Translations under genes and position numbers: made by a program
From: Candidatus Methanogaster sp. UBA203
Lineage (GTDB): Archaea; Halobacteriota; Methanosarcinia; Methanosarcinales; Methanogasteraceae
Length of the DNA stretch: 8,120 bases
NCBI GenBank assembly: GCA_002503595.1
Contig: DASC01000199.1
Coordinates: forward strand, 1-8,120
Reading direction: 5' to 3'
The notes under the pieces: model-generated
Database searches by the model: none
What the model was told of the DNA's origin: nothing
The model's input: only the letters and a program-made list of their open reading frames with translations
Shown: positions 1-6,206 of the stretch, piece after piece
Layout of the letters: the number at the start of each line of letters is the position of its first letter
Position numbering within the stretch: position 1 is the first letter of the stretch

Positions 1-1140
1 GCCGACGGTCGCTGACAGGAACAGGAACTGGGCATCCGGAGCGATGTATCTGAGTCGCGCTATCAAGCCGTCCAGCCGGTGCCCGCGCTCCGCGTCTGCA
101 AGCGTATGCACCTCATCAATGACGACGGTGCCGATCTTTCCGAGCCTGCTATCCTTCCCTGCCCTGAGCAGGTAGTCAACGCCCTCATAAGTGCCAACCC
201 AGATCGTGTCAGAAGCCGTTGGCGACTTCTTCTTCCTCTTTTCATGCATTATCCGGCTTACCCCGACCTGCAGCACCGTTGTGATCCCAAGCTGGCTGTA
301 ACGCTCTCTAAAGTCGTCTTCCTTCTGGTTTGCAAGCGCAACCAGCGGAACGATGAAGAGGAAGTTCCCCCGCCCTTCCATGAGGTTCTTTATCCCTGCA
401 AGTTCGCCGATCAGCGTCTTTCCTGTCGCGGTCTCTGAGATGACCAACTGGCTTACGCCTTTAAGAAGACCTTTCTCGACAGATAGTGCCTGGACCGGGA
501 GCAGTTCCTTGATTTTTCCGGAGAGCAGTTCCCTAAACCGCTTTGGCAGTGGGAGATCGCTTATCTTTACAGGCGTTACGTCAGCAGGTTCTGTTACTGC
601 AATCGTGCTGTACAGTGTGAGGTCGTGGTCGAGGCGCTCAGGGTCGAGCATCCCGAAAACGCGGTCGAGGTCTCTTGTCCTGAGAAGCGTCTTCTCGATC
701 CGTTCGAGACCGGATTCCCCGAGTTTCAAGTGGGCAAGTTCCCTGTGCAGTTCCCCAAGCGCACAATCCGGACATATCATCTCATTTTTGAACTTAATCG
801 ACCGTTTATCGATAGGACTGAACTTATTTTCAAGCAAACAGTAACGGCAGAGACGAACCGATCTGCACGAGAGTTGATAACCGTTCAGCATCTCTACAAA
901 CTCCCGCGCGGTCTTCGAATCCCCGGGTGCAAGCAATATCAAGTCTGCACTTCTCAGCATCTCGATTGCTTCGGATGGTTTTCTGAAGCGGTTTTCTGAC
1001 ATGAATTTCTGCGGGCGCATCCCTCTCTCGGTTTTCGCAAGCGTGAGCGTGCCGCAAAAGATTGGGGTCTTCTGGAAGTCTTTGACCTGCATGATGCCGA
1101 TCTTTGACCGCTCTGGGTTTGCGATAACTGAGATAGCCAT
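1..1140 (-). CDS. ATP-dependent SF2 (DEAD/DEAH-type) helicase, N-terminal 380 residues, truncated by the left window edge
   Basis: Reading leftward from the ATG at 1140-1138 gives 380 codons without a stop to base 1, so the gene is 3'-truncated by the window. Visible helicase motifs are motif I SETATGKT (about residues 235-242), motif II DEVH (342-345) and motif III SAT (376-378). The second RecA domain (motifs IV-VI) lies outside the window. Ahead of the helicase core are about 200 residues containing two CxxC pairs (C98/C101 and C123/C126), most simply a zinc ribbon. This arrangement matches archaeal helicases annotated with an N-terminal DUF5814 module in methanogens; that name is from memory of the family. 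The gene probably unwinds nucleic acid using ATP, with the zinc ribbon as a possible DNA or protein contact. A GGTG stretch (1145-1148) sits 4 nt before the ATG. It is divergent from the DUF447 gene. Helicase identity is secure; the exact subfamily is less so. Confidence 0.9.
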   Translation of the reverse strand, partial: MAISVIANPERSKIGIMQVKDFQKTPIFCGTLTLAKTERGMRPQKFMSENRFRKPSEAIEMLRSADLILLAPGDSKTAREFVEMLNGYQLSCRSVRLCRYCLLENKFSPIDKRSIKFKNEMICPDCALGELHRELAHLKLGESGLERIEKTLLRTRDLDRVFGMLDPERLDHDLTLYSTIAVTEPADVTPVKISDLPLPKRFRELLSGKIKELLPVQALSVEKGLLKGVSQLVISETATGKTLIGELAGIKNLMEGRGNFLFIVPLVALANQKEDDFRERYSQLGITTVLQVGVSRIMHEKRKKKSPTASDTIWVGTYEGVDYLLRAGKDSRLGKIGTVVIDEVHTLADAERGHRLDGLIARLRYIAPDAQFLFLSATVG

Positions 1141-1188
1141 ATAACACCATAGAGATGTATTGCACATAACGCTTTCAGAACATACCTA

Positions 1189-1210
1189 ACACCTGAAACA
1201 CCTGAAACAC
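1189..1210. repeat. Tandem 9-bp direct repeat in the divergent intergenic region
   Basis: The unit ACACCTGAA occurs twice in tandem (1189-1197, 1198-1206) followed by a partial third copy (ACAC, 1207-1210). It lies between the divergent helicase and DUF447 genes, 46 bp before the DUF447 ATG and 49 bp from the helicase ATG. It could be a regulator site or a chance slippage product; nothing in the sequence decides. Confidence 0.55.
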
Positions 1211-1219
1211 TTTCGTAAG

Positions 1220-1250
1220 CAGGATCAGGACATTACCAGAACAGGATCAG
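1220..1250. repeat. CAGGATCAG direct repeat pair, 22-bp period, upstream of the DUF447 gene
   Basis: Identical 9-mers CAGGATCAG lie at 1220-1228 and 1242-1250, start to start 22 bp, about two helical turns. The second copy is 5 nt from the ATG at 1256, and its AGGA may also serve as a weak ribosome binding site. The same-face spacing would suit a dimeric regulator, but this is inference. I found no convincing TATA box in 1141-1255 for either divergent gene. Confidence 0.4.
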
Positions 1251-1255
1251 AGAAC

Positions 1256-1834
1256 ATGGACAAACCAGACCCAGCCGACTTCGGAATCCTCGACGGGATC
1301 TCAGAGGTCATCGCAACAACGAGATCGGACTCAAGCATTCCGAACGCTGCCCCCATCGGGATCATCAGGAATCACGACAGGTTATGCGTACAACTCTTCC
1401 CAGGATCGCATACACGGCAGAACGCTGCCAGAACCGAAAAGATCGTTGCAAACATCATCCACGACCCGGTGATGTATGTGGAATGCACATTCGGAGATCC
1501 GGGTCCGGAAGCGTTCGAATATCCTGATGAGATGAACTATCCTGTGCTGAAACGTGCAAGTGCGTGGATTTTATTTGAATGCAGCCAGTCGAAGGATAAT
1601 ATGTTTGAATTAACCCCGATGAGAGGCGTGATCCGTGATAAACCGCTGCTCTGCATAAACAGGGGGAAAAACGCGGTAATAGAGGCGCTCGTACATGCAA
1701 CGCGGTACCGTCTGAACGGTGACGCGCGATATCTCGATCTGATCGGGCATTACGACAGGATCGTGCAGAGATGCGGCGGCTCTGCCGAGAAAGAGGCGAT
1801 CGCGAGACTGAAAGAGATCATGGAGGTACGATGA
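1256..1834 (+). CDS. DUF447 family protein (predicted FMN-binding split-barrel fold)
   Basis: A 192-residue protein. It has the features I associate with archaeal DUF447 proteins: an opening segment DFGILDGISEVIATT (residues 8-22), NAAPIGI (30-36), GSHTRQN (50-56), the strand segment NIIHDPVMYVECTF (66-79) and a C-terminal helical part with EALVHATR (143-150). DUF447 belongs to the FMN-binding split-barrel clan; no enzymatic activity can be read from the sequence. No signal peptide or membrane segment is present, so it is probably cytoplasmic. The start at 1256 is the only upstream in-frame ATG and fits the conserved N-terminus. Its stop overlaps the DUF89 start as ATGA (1831-1834), so the two genes are almost certainly one transcription and translation unit. 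A role linked to cofactor metabolism is inference from family context only. Confidence 0.8.
   Translation: MDKPDPADFGILDGISEVIATTRSDSSIPNAAPIGIIRNHDRLCVQLFPGSHTRQNAARTEKIVANIIHDPVMYVECTFGDPGPEAFEYPDEMNYPVLKRASAWILFECSQSKDNMFELTPMRGVIRDKPLLCINRGKNAVIEALVHATRYRLNGDARYLDLIGHYDRIVQRCGGSAEKEAIARLKEIMEVR
1822..1827 (+). promoter_or_regulatory. Ribosome binding site of the DUF89 gene
   Basis: GGAGGT lies 3 nt before the ATG at 1831, inside the end of the DUF447 gene. It decides the start: the longer reading frame opening at 1771 has no such site and adds 20 residues that are not part of the family's usual MKARLECIPC-type beginning. Confidence 0.75.
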
Positions 1835-2676
1835 AAGCACGTCTCGAATGCATCCCCTGCCTCCTGAAACAGTCGCTCAATGCTACAAAGGTGGTGACCG
1901 ATGATCCGGCAGTGCAGGAGAAGGTGCTAAGATCTGTGATGGTGGAGTTACTGGATGCTCCGGTCGATTATAGCCCGCCCTTAATTGCGCACACCATATA
2001 TTCCATAGTAGATGATATTACCGGGTGCGACGATCCGTATAAAAGTCTTAAAATGAAATACAACCGGATTGCGATGGGGATGTATCCGGATCTGAAAGAT
2101 ATCGTGGATAAATCGGATGATCGCCTGTTTACCGCGGTGAAACTCGCAATTGCTGGAAATATCATAGATTTTGGTGCGAATATCCAGTTCGACGTCGAAG
2201 AAACGATAGAGGACATACTGACAAAGAAATTTGCGATAAATGACTACCCCTTGTTTGTGGAATCGCTTGAAGATTCAGAGAACATCCTCTATCTTGCAGA
2301 TAATGCCGGAGAGGTGGCTTTTGATCGAATACTCATCGAAGAAATAATGGATTACGCGGATGTCGTGTATGCCGTAAAGAATAAGCCGATCATCAACGAT
2401 GCGACCATAGACGATGCTATCTTCTGCGGAATCGATTCCATCGCGGAGATCGTGACGACATCGGACACGCCAGGGACGATTCTTGAGCGGTGCGACCCGG
2501 AATTTGTAGAGATCTACCGATCGGCAGATATGATCATCAGCAAGGGGCAGGGAAACTACGAAACACTGAGCGAGGAAGCAGGTTACATATTCTTTCTGCT
2601 CCTGGTAAAGTGTCCAGTGATCGCAGCCGATCTCGGTGTTAAGATCGGGGATGGTGTGCTCCTATCGGCACCGTGA
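1831..2676 (+). CDS. DUF89/ARMT1-like metal-dependent phosphatase family protein
   Basis: A 281-residue protein starting at the ATG at 1831, which overlaps the DUF447 stop. Family landmarks run in order: the N-terminal CIPC (C7, C10), seen in the prokaryotic DUF89 subfamily; GNIIDFG (109-115); LADNAGE (155-161); NKPIINDAT (184-192); KGQGNYET (238-245); and the C-terminal CPVIAADLGV (261-270). In characterised DUF89 members an Asp-Asn pair plus a second Asp bind the metal; here D157, N158 and D190 are the likely ligands. The family contains Co/Ni/Mn-dependent phosphatases that remove damaged or excess phosphometabolites. The substrate of this member is unknown. Length is typical of archaeal homologues and the key residues are intact. 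Coupling to DUF447 suggests a shared metabolic role. Confidence 0.88.
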   Translation: MKARLECIPCLLKQSLNATKVVTDDPAVQEKVLRSVMVELLDAPVDYSPPLIAHTIYSIVDDITGCDDPYKSLKMKYNRIAMGMYPDLKDIVDKSDDRLFTAVKLAIAGNIIDFGANIQFDVEETIEDILTKKFAINDYPLFVESLEDSENILYLADNAGEVAFDRILIEEIMDYADVVYAVKNKPIINDATIDDAIFCGIDSIAEIVTTSDTPGTILERCDPEFVEIYRSADMIISKGQGNYETLSEEAGYIFFLLLVKCPVIAADLGVKIGDGVLLSAP

Positions 2677-2715
2677 GCAGGTTATCAGGGGCTGTGGGTA
2701 CTCGGGCACTGTCGC

Positions 2716-2720
2716 TTTTT
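2716..2720 (+). terminator. Possible oligo-T terminator after the DUF89 gene
   Basis: Five consecutive T lie 40 nt after the DUF89 stop. Archaeal termination can rely on short U tracts without a hairpin, and this is the only T run between the operon end and the repeat element. Support is weak. Confidence 0.3.
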
Positions 2721-2749
2721 CAAGTGAAATCGCCATACCCTTGGATTTT

Positions 2750-2844
2750 ACCGCAGAGCGCGCGGAGAACGCGGAGGTTTGAAGCAGTCTCAAAACTCTG
2801 CGCCCTCCGCGTTCGGCCTTCGGCGCTGCTTCGCAGACAGCGGT
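2750..2844. repeat. GC-rich intergenic inverted-repeat element (REP/MITE-like, degraded)
   Basis: An 11-bp perfect inverted repeat, GAACGCGGAGG (2767-2777) against CCTCCGCGTTC (2804-2814), encloses a 26-nt loop. The outer ends are also complementary (ACCGC at 2750-2754, GCGGT at 2840-2844). GCAGAG (2753-2758) has a counterpart CTCTGC (2796-2801), but it is not nested symmetrically. Inside the right part are two small hairpins with TTC loops, GCC-TTC-GGC (2816-2824) and CTGC-TTC-GCAG (2826-2836). The wording resembles the CCGCAGAG...CTCTGCGG repeats common in intergenic DNA of many bacteria and methanogens; this copy appears mutated. Exact ends are uncertain. Confidence 0.6.
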
Positions 2845-2910
2845 GATGAAACACTCGGATTTTCAGACAGTGCCGGTAATCGCGTCTTCTCAGTCTGCCT
2901 CACATATACA

Positions 2911-2923
2911 AAACTTTTATATT
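2911..2923 (+). promoter_or_regulatory. Archaeal BRE/TATA promoter of the beta-helix/polyferredoxin pair
   Basis: AAAC followed by TTTTATATT (2911-2923) resembles the archaeal BRE plus box A. Start of transcription expected about 25 nt downstream falls near 2943-2948, at or just before the ATG at 2949. No Shine-Dalgarno sequence is present between, so the mRNA is probably leaderless. Confidence 0.6.
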
Positions 2924-2948
2924 GTTTCATACTCGATAACTCTCCATC

Positions 2949-3386
2949 ATGGAGACCAATTTCATAAAGCGGCACAAGGATTCCAATACTTTTATCATCG
3001 AAGGGTCGTCTTTTTTTGACATACCTGTGCATCTGAATGGTAATCTGATCGTTGGTGACAACACCGATTTCTGGAGCGACCTTGTCGTTACCGGGTCTCT
3101 TGAACTGAGGAAATATGTTACAATTAAGGGCTCGGTGCGTGCAGCAAGTGCGATCATCGGCGCACATTCAATAATCGGCGGGGGGGTTACGACAGAGCAG
3201 GACTGTACCGTGCTCGATCACGCCATGATCGGCGGGAATATCACAGCAGGCGGAGATGTCATGCTCCGACCGGACATCAGAGCCGGAATCGTGGATGCAG
3301 CAGGCAACATCGAGGTCACAGGCAGGGCTTACGTCAAGGAACTGCGTGCAGAACAGAAGATCATCGCAAGGAAAGATATGCTGTAA
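2949..3386 (+). CDS. Small bactofilin-like beta-helix protein (polymer-forming type), function unknown
   Basis: A 145-residue protein, with no signal peptide and no membrane helix. From about residue 28 to 140 it consists of short alternating beta-strand-like segments separated by glycine turns: GNLIVG (31-36), GSLELR (49-54), GSVRAA (61-66), GAHSIIGGG (71-79), GGNITAGGDVML (95-106) and GNIEVTG (119-125). This pattern is that of a parallel beta-helix, as in bactofilins and related polymer-forming proteins. A bactofilin-type assignment is inference; a hexapeptide acyltransferase fold is less likely because the strict LxxGxx hexads and a catalytic His loop are not evident. The gene begins at a leaderless-type promoter and stops 2 nt before the polyferredoxin start, so it probably serves the same process, perhaps as a scaffold. 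It has only one internal cysteine (C86), so it does not itself carry Fe-S clusters. Confidence 0.6.
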   Translation: METNFIKRHKDSNTFIIEGSSFFDIPVHLNGNLIVGDNTDFWSDLVVTGSLELRKYVTIKGSVRAASAIIGAHSIIGGGVTTEQDCTVLDHAMIGGNITAGGDVMLRPDIRAGIVDAAGNIEVTGRAYVKELRAEQKIIARKDML

Positions 3387-3388
3387 CG

Positions 3389-4705
3389 ATGTTGTCACAG
3401 TCAGAAGTTTCGCAAATAGTAATAGATTCTCACATCATCTACACAAAGCGTACCGGTGATGTCACAAAGAGGATCGATTACGATTACAAGCGGTGCTGCG
3501 GCTGCGGCATCTGTGTCGATCTCTGCCCCACGGGTGCGCTCGAACTCGGCGATATGTGTGCCATCGGAACAGGACTGGATGCGCCGCCTGTGCTCATGGA
3601 TCCGGATAAATGCTCGTTTTGCGGGATGTGTGCCGCATTCTGCCCGACAAAAGCAGTTAAGATGGATATCGATGGGAAAGACGCCGTAAAACGGGAATGC
3701 TATCCGCACATCGAGCCAAAGGCACAGCCAAACGAGTCCTGCCTCCCATGCAGTTTATGCGAGCAGGTATGCAGTTCGGATGCGATCACAGTCGAGTACA
3801 CATTCCCGAAGAAAGAGGAGATCGCACCGCTCAAGGAGGGTGTGACCGGCGAGATCAGCATCGATACGGAGAAATGCAACTTTTGCGGCATCTGCGCATA
3901 CTTCTGCGATGCGTTCATCCTGATTCCAAAGGATAAGGGCGAGATAATGCCTGTCGATCTGGCAACGGCTCCGCCGTCGACGCTTGCGTTACCGTTCGAA
4001 AACATCTTAATCGATGAGGTGGCTTGCGATTACTGCGTGCTCTGCGAGGATATCTGTCCAGAGGATGCAATCAAAGTCACCGGCACGAGAGAGGTGGCTG
4101 CGCCCCGCGTATCAGGCACGCTATCGGTCAGTGATAATTGCGTTGCGTGCGGCTGGTGCAAAAGCGTCTGCCCTTACGATGCTATCGACGTTTTCAAGCC
4201 GTTCGAAGGGGAGATCCGGCTGATTGAGAACCACCTCATAAGATGCGACCCGCTTGGCTGCCATGCGTGCTTCAATGTCTGCCCTGCGAATGCATGGTAC
4301 ATCCCTGGTGATAAGAAGATCGCTATCTCGTCAGACCTATGCACCTTCTGCGGCGCATGTGAACGCGCATGCTGGCTCGATGCGATCGCTGTCGATCGAA
4401 CCAGCGTCGTGCATACGCCTCTATGCGATACCGCGTGGAGCGAAGAGTGGAAGCAAGGGATTGAGAGCATCACCTCCGGGAAGCGGATGCACCCGGATCG
4501 CTCGCATGTGATAGTTGCGCCAGCGCCGGAGCGTGAGGCGGCTCCTGCGCCCAGGATGCCTGCCATCGATCCGGTCCTGCTTGACCGGGTGCGGGAGAGG
4601 ATCGACCGGATCATACCGGTGCTTTCTGATGTGAAGACGAGGCGGGAGTGGGAGACGGCTCTTGCAGAGGGCTGCCATGACGTGGCAGGTTCAGCAGTCG
4701 AATAG
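3389..4705 (+). CDS. Polyferredoxin with eight [4Fe-4S] motifs, FwdF-like
   Basis: A 438-residue electron-transfer protein. Eight cysteine motifs are visible, beginning at residues 36, 75, 118, 163, 213, 251, 286 and 318. Seven are CxxCxxCxxxC; the seventh (C286, C291, C294, C298) has a widened CxxxxC first spacing. Clusters 3, 4 and 8 lack the usual proline after the last cysteine (S129, D174, W329). Eight clusters match FwdF, the polyferredoxin subunit of formylmethanofuran dehydrogenase. A heterodisulfide-reductase-associated polyferredoxin, as known in Methanosarcina, is the alternative, and no fwd or hdr gene is in view to decide. Residues 330-438 form a tail without clusters, with an Ala/Pro-rich linker (about 372-390) and a charged helical end. 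The start at 3389 lies 2 nt after the upstream stop; no other in-frame ATG precedes the first cluster. Expected cytoplasmic. Confidence 0.85.
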   Translation: MLSQSEVSQIVIDSHIIYTKRTGDVTKRIDYDYKRCCGCGICVDLCPTGALELGDMCAIGTGLDAPPVLMDPDKCSFCGMCAAFCPTKAVKMDIDGKDAVKRECYPHIEPKAQPNESCLPCSLCEQVCSSDAITVEYTFPKKEEIAPLKEGVTGEISIDTEKCNFCGICAYFCDAFILIPKDKGEIMPVDLATAPPSTLALPFENILIDEVACDYCVLCEDICPEDAIKVTGTREVAAPRVSGTLSVSDNCVACGWCKSVCPYDAIDVFKPFEGEIRLIENHLIRCDPLGCHACFNVCPANAWYIPGDKKIAISSDLCTFCGACERACWLDAIAVDRTSVVHTPLCDTAWSEEWKQGIESITSGKRMHPDRSHVIVAPAPEREAAPAPRMPAIDPVLLDRVRERIDRIIPVLSDVKTRREWETALAEGCHDVAGSAVE

Positions 4706-4732
4706 CAGTGTCCCAAAGCCCGACCAAACAGT

Positions 4733-4743
4733 ACCTTTTTTAT
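4733..4743 (+). promoter_or_regulatory. Probable TATA box for the hsp20-aglJ unit
   Basis: CC followed by six T and AT (4736-4743), with an A-rich stretch upstream (CCAAACA, 4724-4730), looks like an archaeal box A. Transcription would begin about 25 nt on, near 4764, which leaves a short leader before the ATG at 4778. The T6 run could alternatively end the polyferredoxin transcript. Confidence 0.4.
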
Positions 4744-4777
4744 GGTAGCAGCCAAAGACGTCGTGAGGAACACCATC

Positions 4778-5254
4778 ATGAGAAAAAGAAAAAGTTATGA
4801 CGATGCACCCATCGATTTCGACATCTTCGAGGATATGCTCGATGATCTGATCGATCGTATCGACGAGATTGGCGATACCGTCCCGATGGTGTATGGATTT
4901 TCTATAACCAAGCGCCCGGGGGAGGCGCCCGAGATTTTCGAGTTTGGAAGCCACCCGATGATCGATGATCCGGTTCCTGAGGGGCACAAACCATTGCTTG
5001 AAATCTTTGAAACCGATGATTGCGTGCAGGTGGTTGCCGAACTGCCCGGCATCGACAAGGAAGATGTCTCGATGGATGCCACCGAAAATACGCTTGCGAT
5101 ACGGGTGCTCATCGAAGACCGTGAGTTTGTAGAGACGATCGAACTTCCGGCACGCGTTGATCCGTCGAGCGCCACTGCGAGCTATCGTAACGGCGTTCTC
5201 GAGGTCGCCCTTGCGCGGACTGGGGATGCCAGGACCCGGATAGAGCTAACGTAA
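4778..5254 (+). CDS. Hsp20/alpha-crystallin family small heat shock protein
   Basis: 158 residues when started at 4778. The N-terminal part is acidic and hydrophobic (DFDIFEDMLDDLIDRIDEI). A middle segment MVYGFSIT...EIFEFG is typical of archaeal Hsp20 proteins. The alpha-crystallin domain then runs to the end, with the strand region LLEIFE, the ELPGIDKEDV motif and the conserved NGVLEVAL near the C-terminus. An I-x-L tail motif (RIEL) is present, as used for oligomer contacts. It acts as an ATP-independent holdase for unfolded proteins in the cytoplasm. An upstream ATG at 4742 would add 12 residues, but that ATG lies inside the TATA-like T-rich tract. The ATG at 4778 is preceded by GTGAGG (4763-4768), 9 nt away, so I prefer it. 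One base separates the stop from the glycosyltransferase start. Confidence 0.85.
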   Translation: MRKRKSYDDAPIDFDIFEDMLDDLIDRIDEIGDTVPMVYGFSITKRPGEAPEIFEFGSHPMIDDPVPEGHKPLLEIFETDDCVQVVAELPGIDKEDVSMDATENTLAIRVLIEDREFVETIELPARVDPSSATASYRNGVLEVALARTGDARTRIELT

Positions 5255-5255
5255 C

Positions 5256-6182
5256 ATGAAAAACGATGTCTGCGTACTCGTACCTACACTTAACGAGGCA
5301 GAGACGATCGCTGACATCGTAACGAAATTTCTTGCAGACGGCTATCAGGTGCTGGTGATCGATGGACATAGCACCGATGATACCCGAGAACTCGCTGCGG
5401 GCGCGGGCGCAGAAGTTATCACCCAGACAGGAAAAGGGAAGGGGCAGGCAATCCAGCAGGCGTTTGCCACTATCGAAAGTGAATACCTGGTGATGATCGA
5501 TGGCGATGGTACATACCTGCCGGATGAGGTTGATGTGGTGCTTGCGCCGGTATTGAGTGGCGGGGTGGATCACGTCATCGGGAACAGGTTCGCCAATTTC
5601 TCGCGGGGCGCGTTTACAAGACTGAATCTGGTCGGGAACAAGATTCTGAACAAGATGTTCGGCATCATCTACGGGGACTGGCTCAACGATATCCTGTCCG
5701 GTTACCGTGCTTTCAATAAGAAAGCATATAAAGGGATTGAACTGAACAAAACCGGATTTGAGATCGAAACCGAGATCACGGTCGAATGTGTCAAGAAGGA
5801 TTTAAGGATCGCGGAGGTCCCGATTACATATCTGCCAAGGTGCGAGGGCGCACCAACGAAACTAAACCCATTCAAGGACGGGATCAGGATCGGAATGACC
5901 ATATACAAACTTGCGAAACTGTACAATCCGATGTTCTACTTCGGAGTGTTCGGAGCGATCTTTATGCTTTTCGGTGTCGGAATCGGCATCTATGTGGTGA
6001 ATGAGTGGCTCTATGGAATAACGCACGTCCTGCTCACGATTCTTTCGACGCTCGTTATCATCATCGGAATCCAACTATTCATCTTTGGCTTGATCGCGAA
6101 CCTGATTGCAGCACTGCACCGGGAGATTCTGCGAGAGATCAGGCGCAAAATGCGCGACATGCCGGAACAGGAAAAGGATTGA
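5256..6182 (+). CDS. aglJ: AglJ-like family 2 glycosyltransferase (dolichol-phosphate hexose transfer for N-glycosylation)
   Basis: A 308-residue protein. The GT-A catalytic domain occupies about residues 1-220: VLVPTLNE (7-14), VIDGHSTDDT (34-43), GKGKGQA (59-65), the metal-binding DGDGTY (82-87, DxD at 82-84), GNRF and ILSGYRAF. Two membrane helices follow (about 226-248 and 257-284), then a basic tail with several Arg. This order and the motif wording match AglJ of haloarchaea, which puts the first hexose on dolichol phosphate during S-layer and archaellin N-glycosylation; methanogens have close homologues. It should act at the cytoplasmic face of the membrane. The exact sugar is not predictable. 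Only 1 nt separates it from hsp20, indicating cotranscription. It converges with cbiF, 24 nt from that stop codon. A general dolichyl-phosphate mannose synthase is the alternative. Confidence 0.85.
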   Translation: MKNDVCVLVPTLNEAETIADIVTKFLADGYQVLVIDGHSTDDTRELAAGAGAEVITQTGKGKGQAIQQAFATIESEYLVMIDGDGTYLPDEVDVVLAPVLSGGVDHVIGNRFANFSRGAFTRLNLVGNKILNKMFGIIYGDWLNDILSGYRAFNKKAYKGIELNKTGFEIETEITVECVKKDLRIAEVPITYLPRCEGAPTKLNPFKDGIRIGMTIYKLAKLYNPMFYFGVFGAIFMLFGVGIGIYVVNEWLYGITHVLLTILSTLVIIIGIQLFIFGLIANLIAALHREILREIRRKMRDMPEQEKD

Positions 6183-6206
6183 CCAGATAGAATGATCATG
6201 AGGGTT

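Larger units (their letters stand above)
2677..2948. other. Non-coding gap of 272 bp
   Basis: No convincing coding sequence is present on either strand. It holds, in order, a short T tract at 2716-2720 downstream of the DUF89 stop (possible weak terminator), the GC-rich inverted-repeat element (about 2750-2844), and an AT-rich promoter (2911-2923) for the beta-helix/polyferredoxin pair. Confidence 0.7.

Noticed and set aside
79..999. Plus-strand open frames at 79-438, 353-844 and 625-999
   Set aside because: They are antisense shadows of the helicase gene, whose minus-strand translation carries clear SF2 motifs.
830..1165. Minus-strand open frame of 111 residues starting at 1165
   Set aside because: Out of frame with the helicase and without recognisable protein features; the helicase frame from 1140 covers the same bases.
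2677..2948. CRISPR array or tRNA in the longest intergenic gap
   Set aside because: The repeats are inverted and single-copy, without regular spacers, and no cloverleaf could be drawn.
2790..3167. Minus-strand open frame of 125 residues across the repeat element and the beta-helix gene
   Set aside because: It overlaps the promoter, repeat and a convincing coding gene on the plus strand and has no family features.
2949..3386. Beta-helix protein as FwdC (formylmethanofuran dehydrogenase subunit C), given the FwdF-like neighbour
   Set aside because: FwdC has regular GxxGxxxG-type repeats and is longer; this protein shows short irregular strand-turn units instead.
6183..6206. Bidirectional terminator in the convergent gap, including the palindrome ATGATCAT at 6192-6199
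   Set aside because: No T tract on either strand within the gap and the palindrome is only 8 bp; it is equally well explained by chance.
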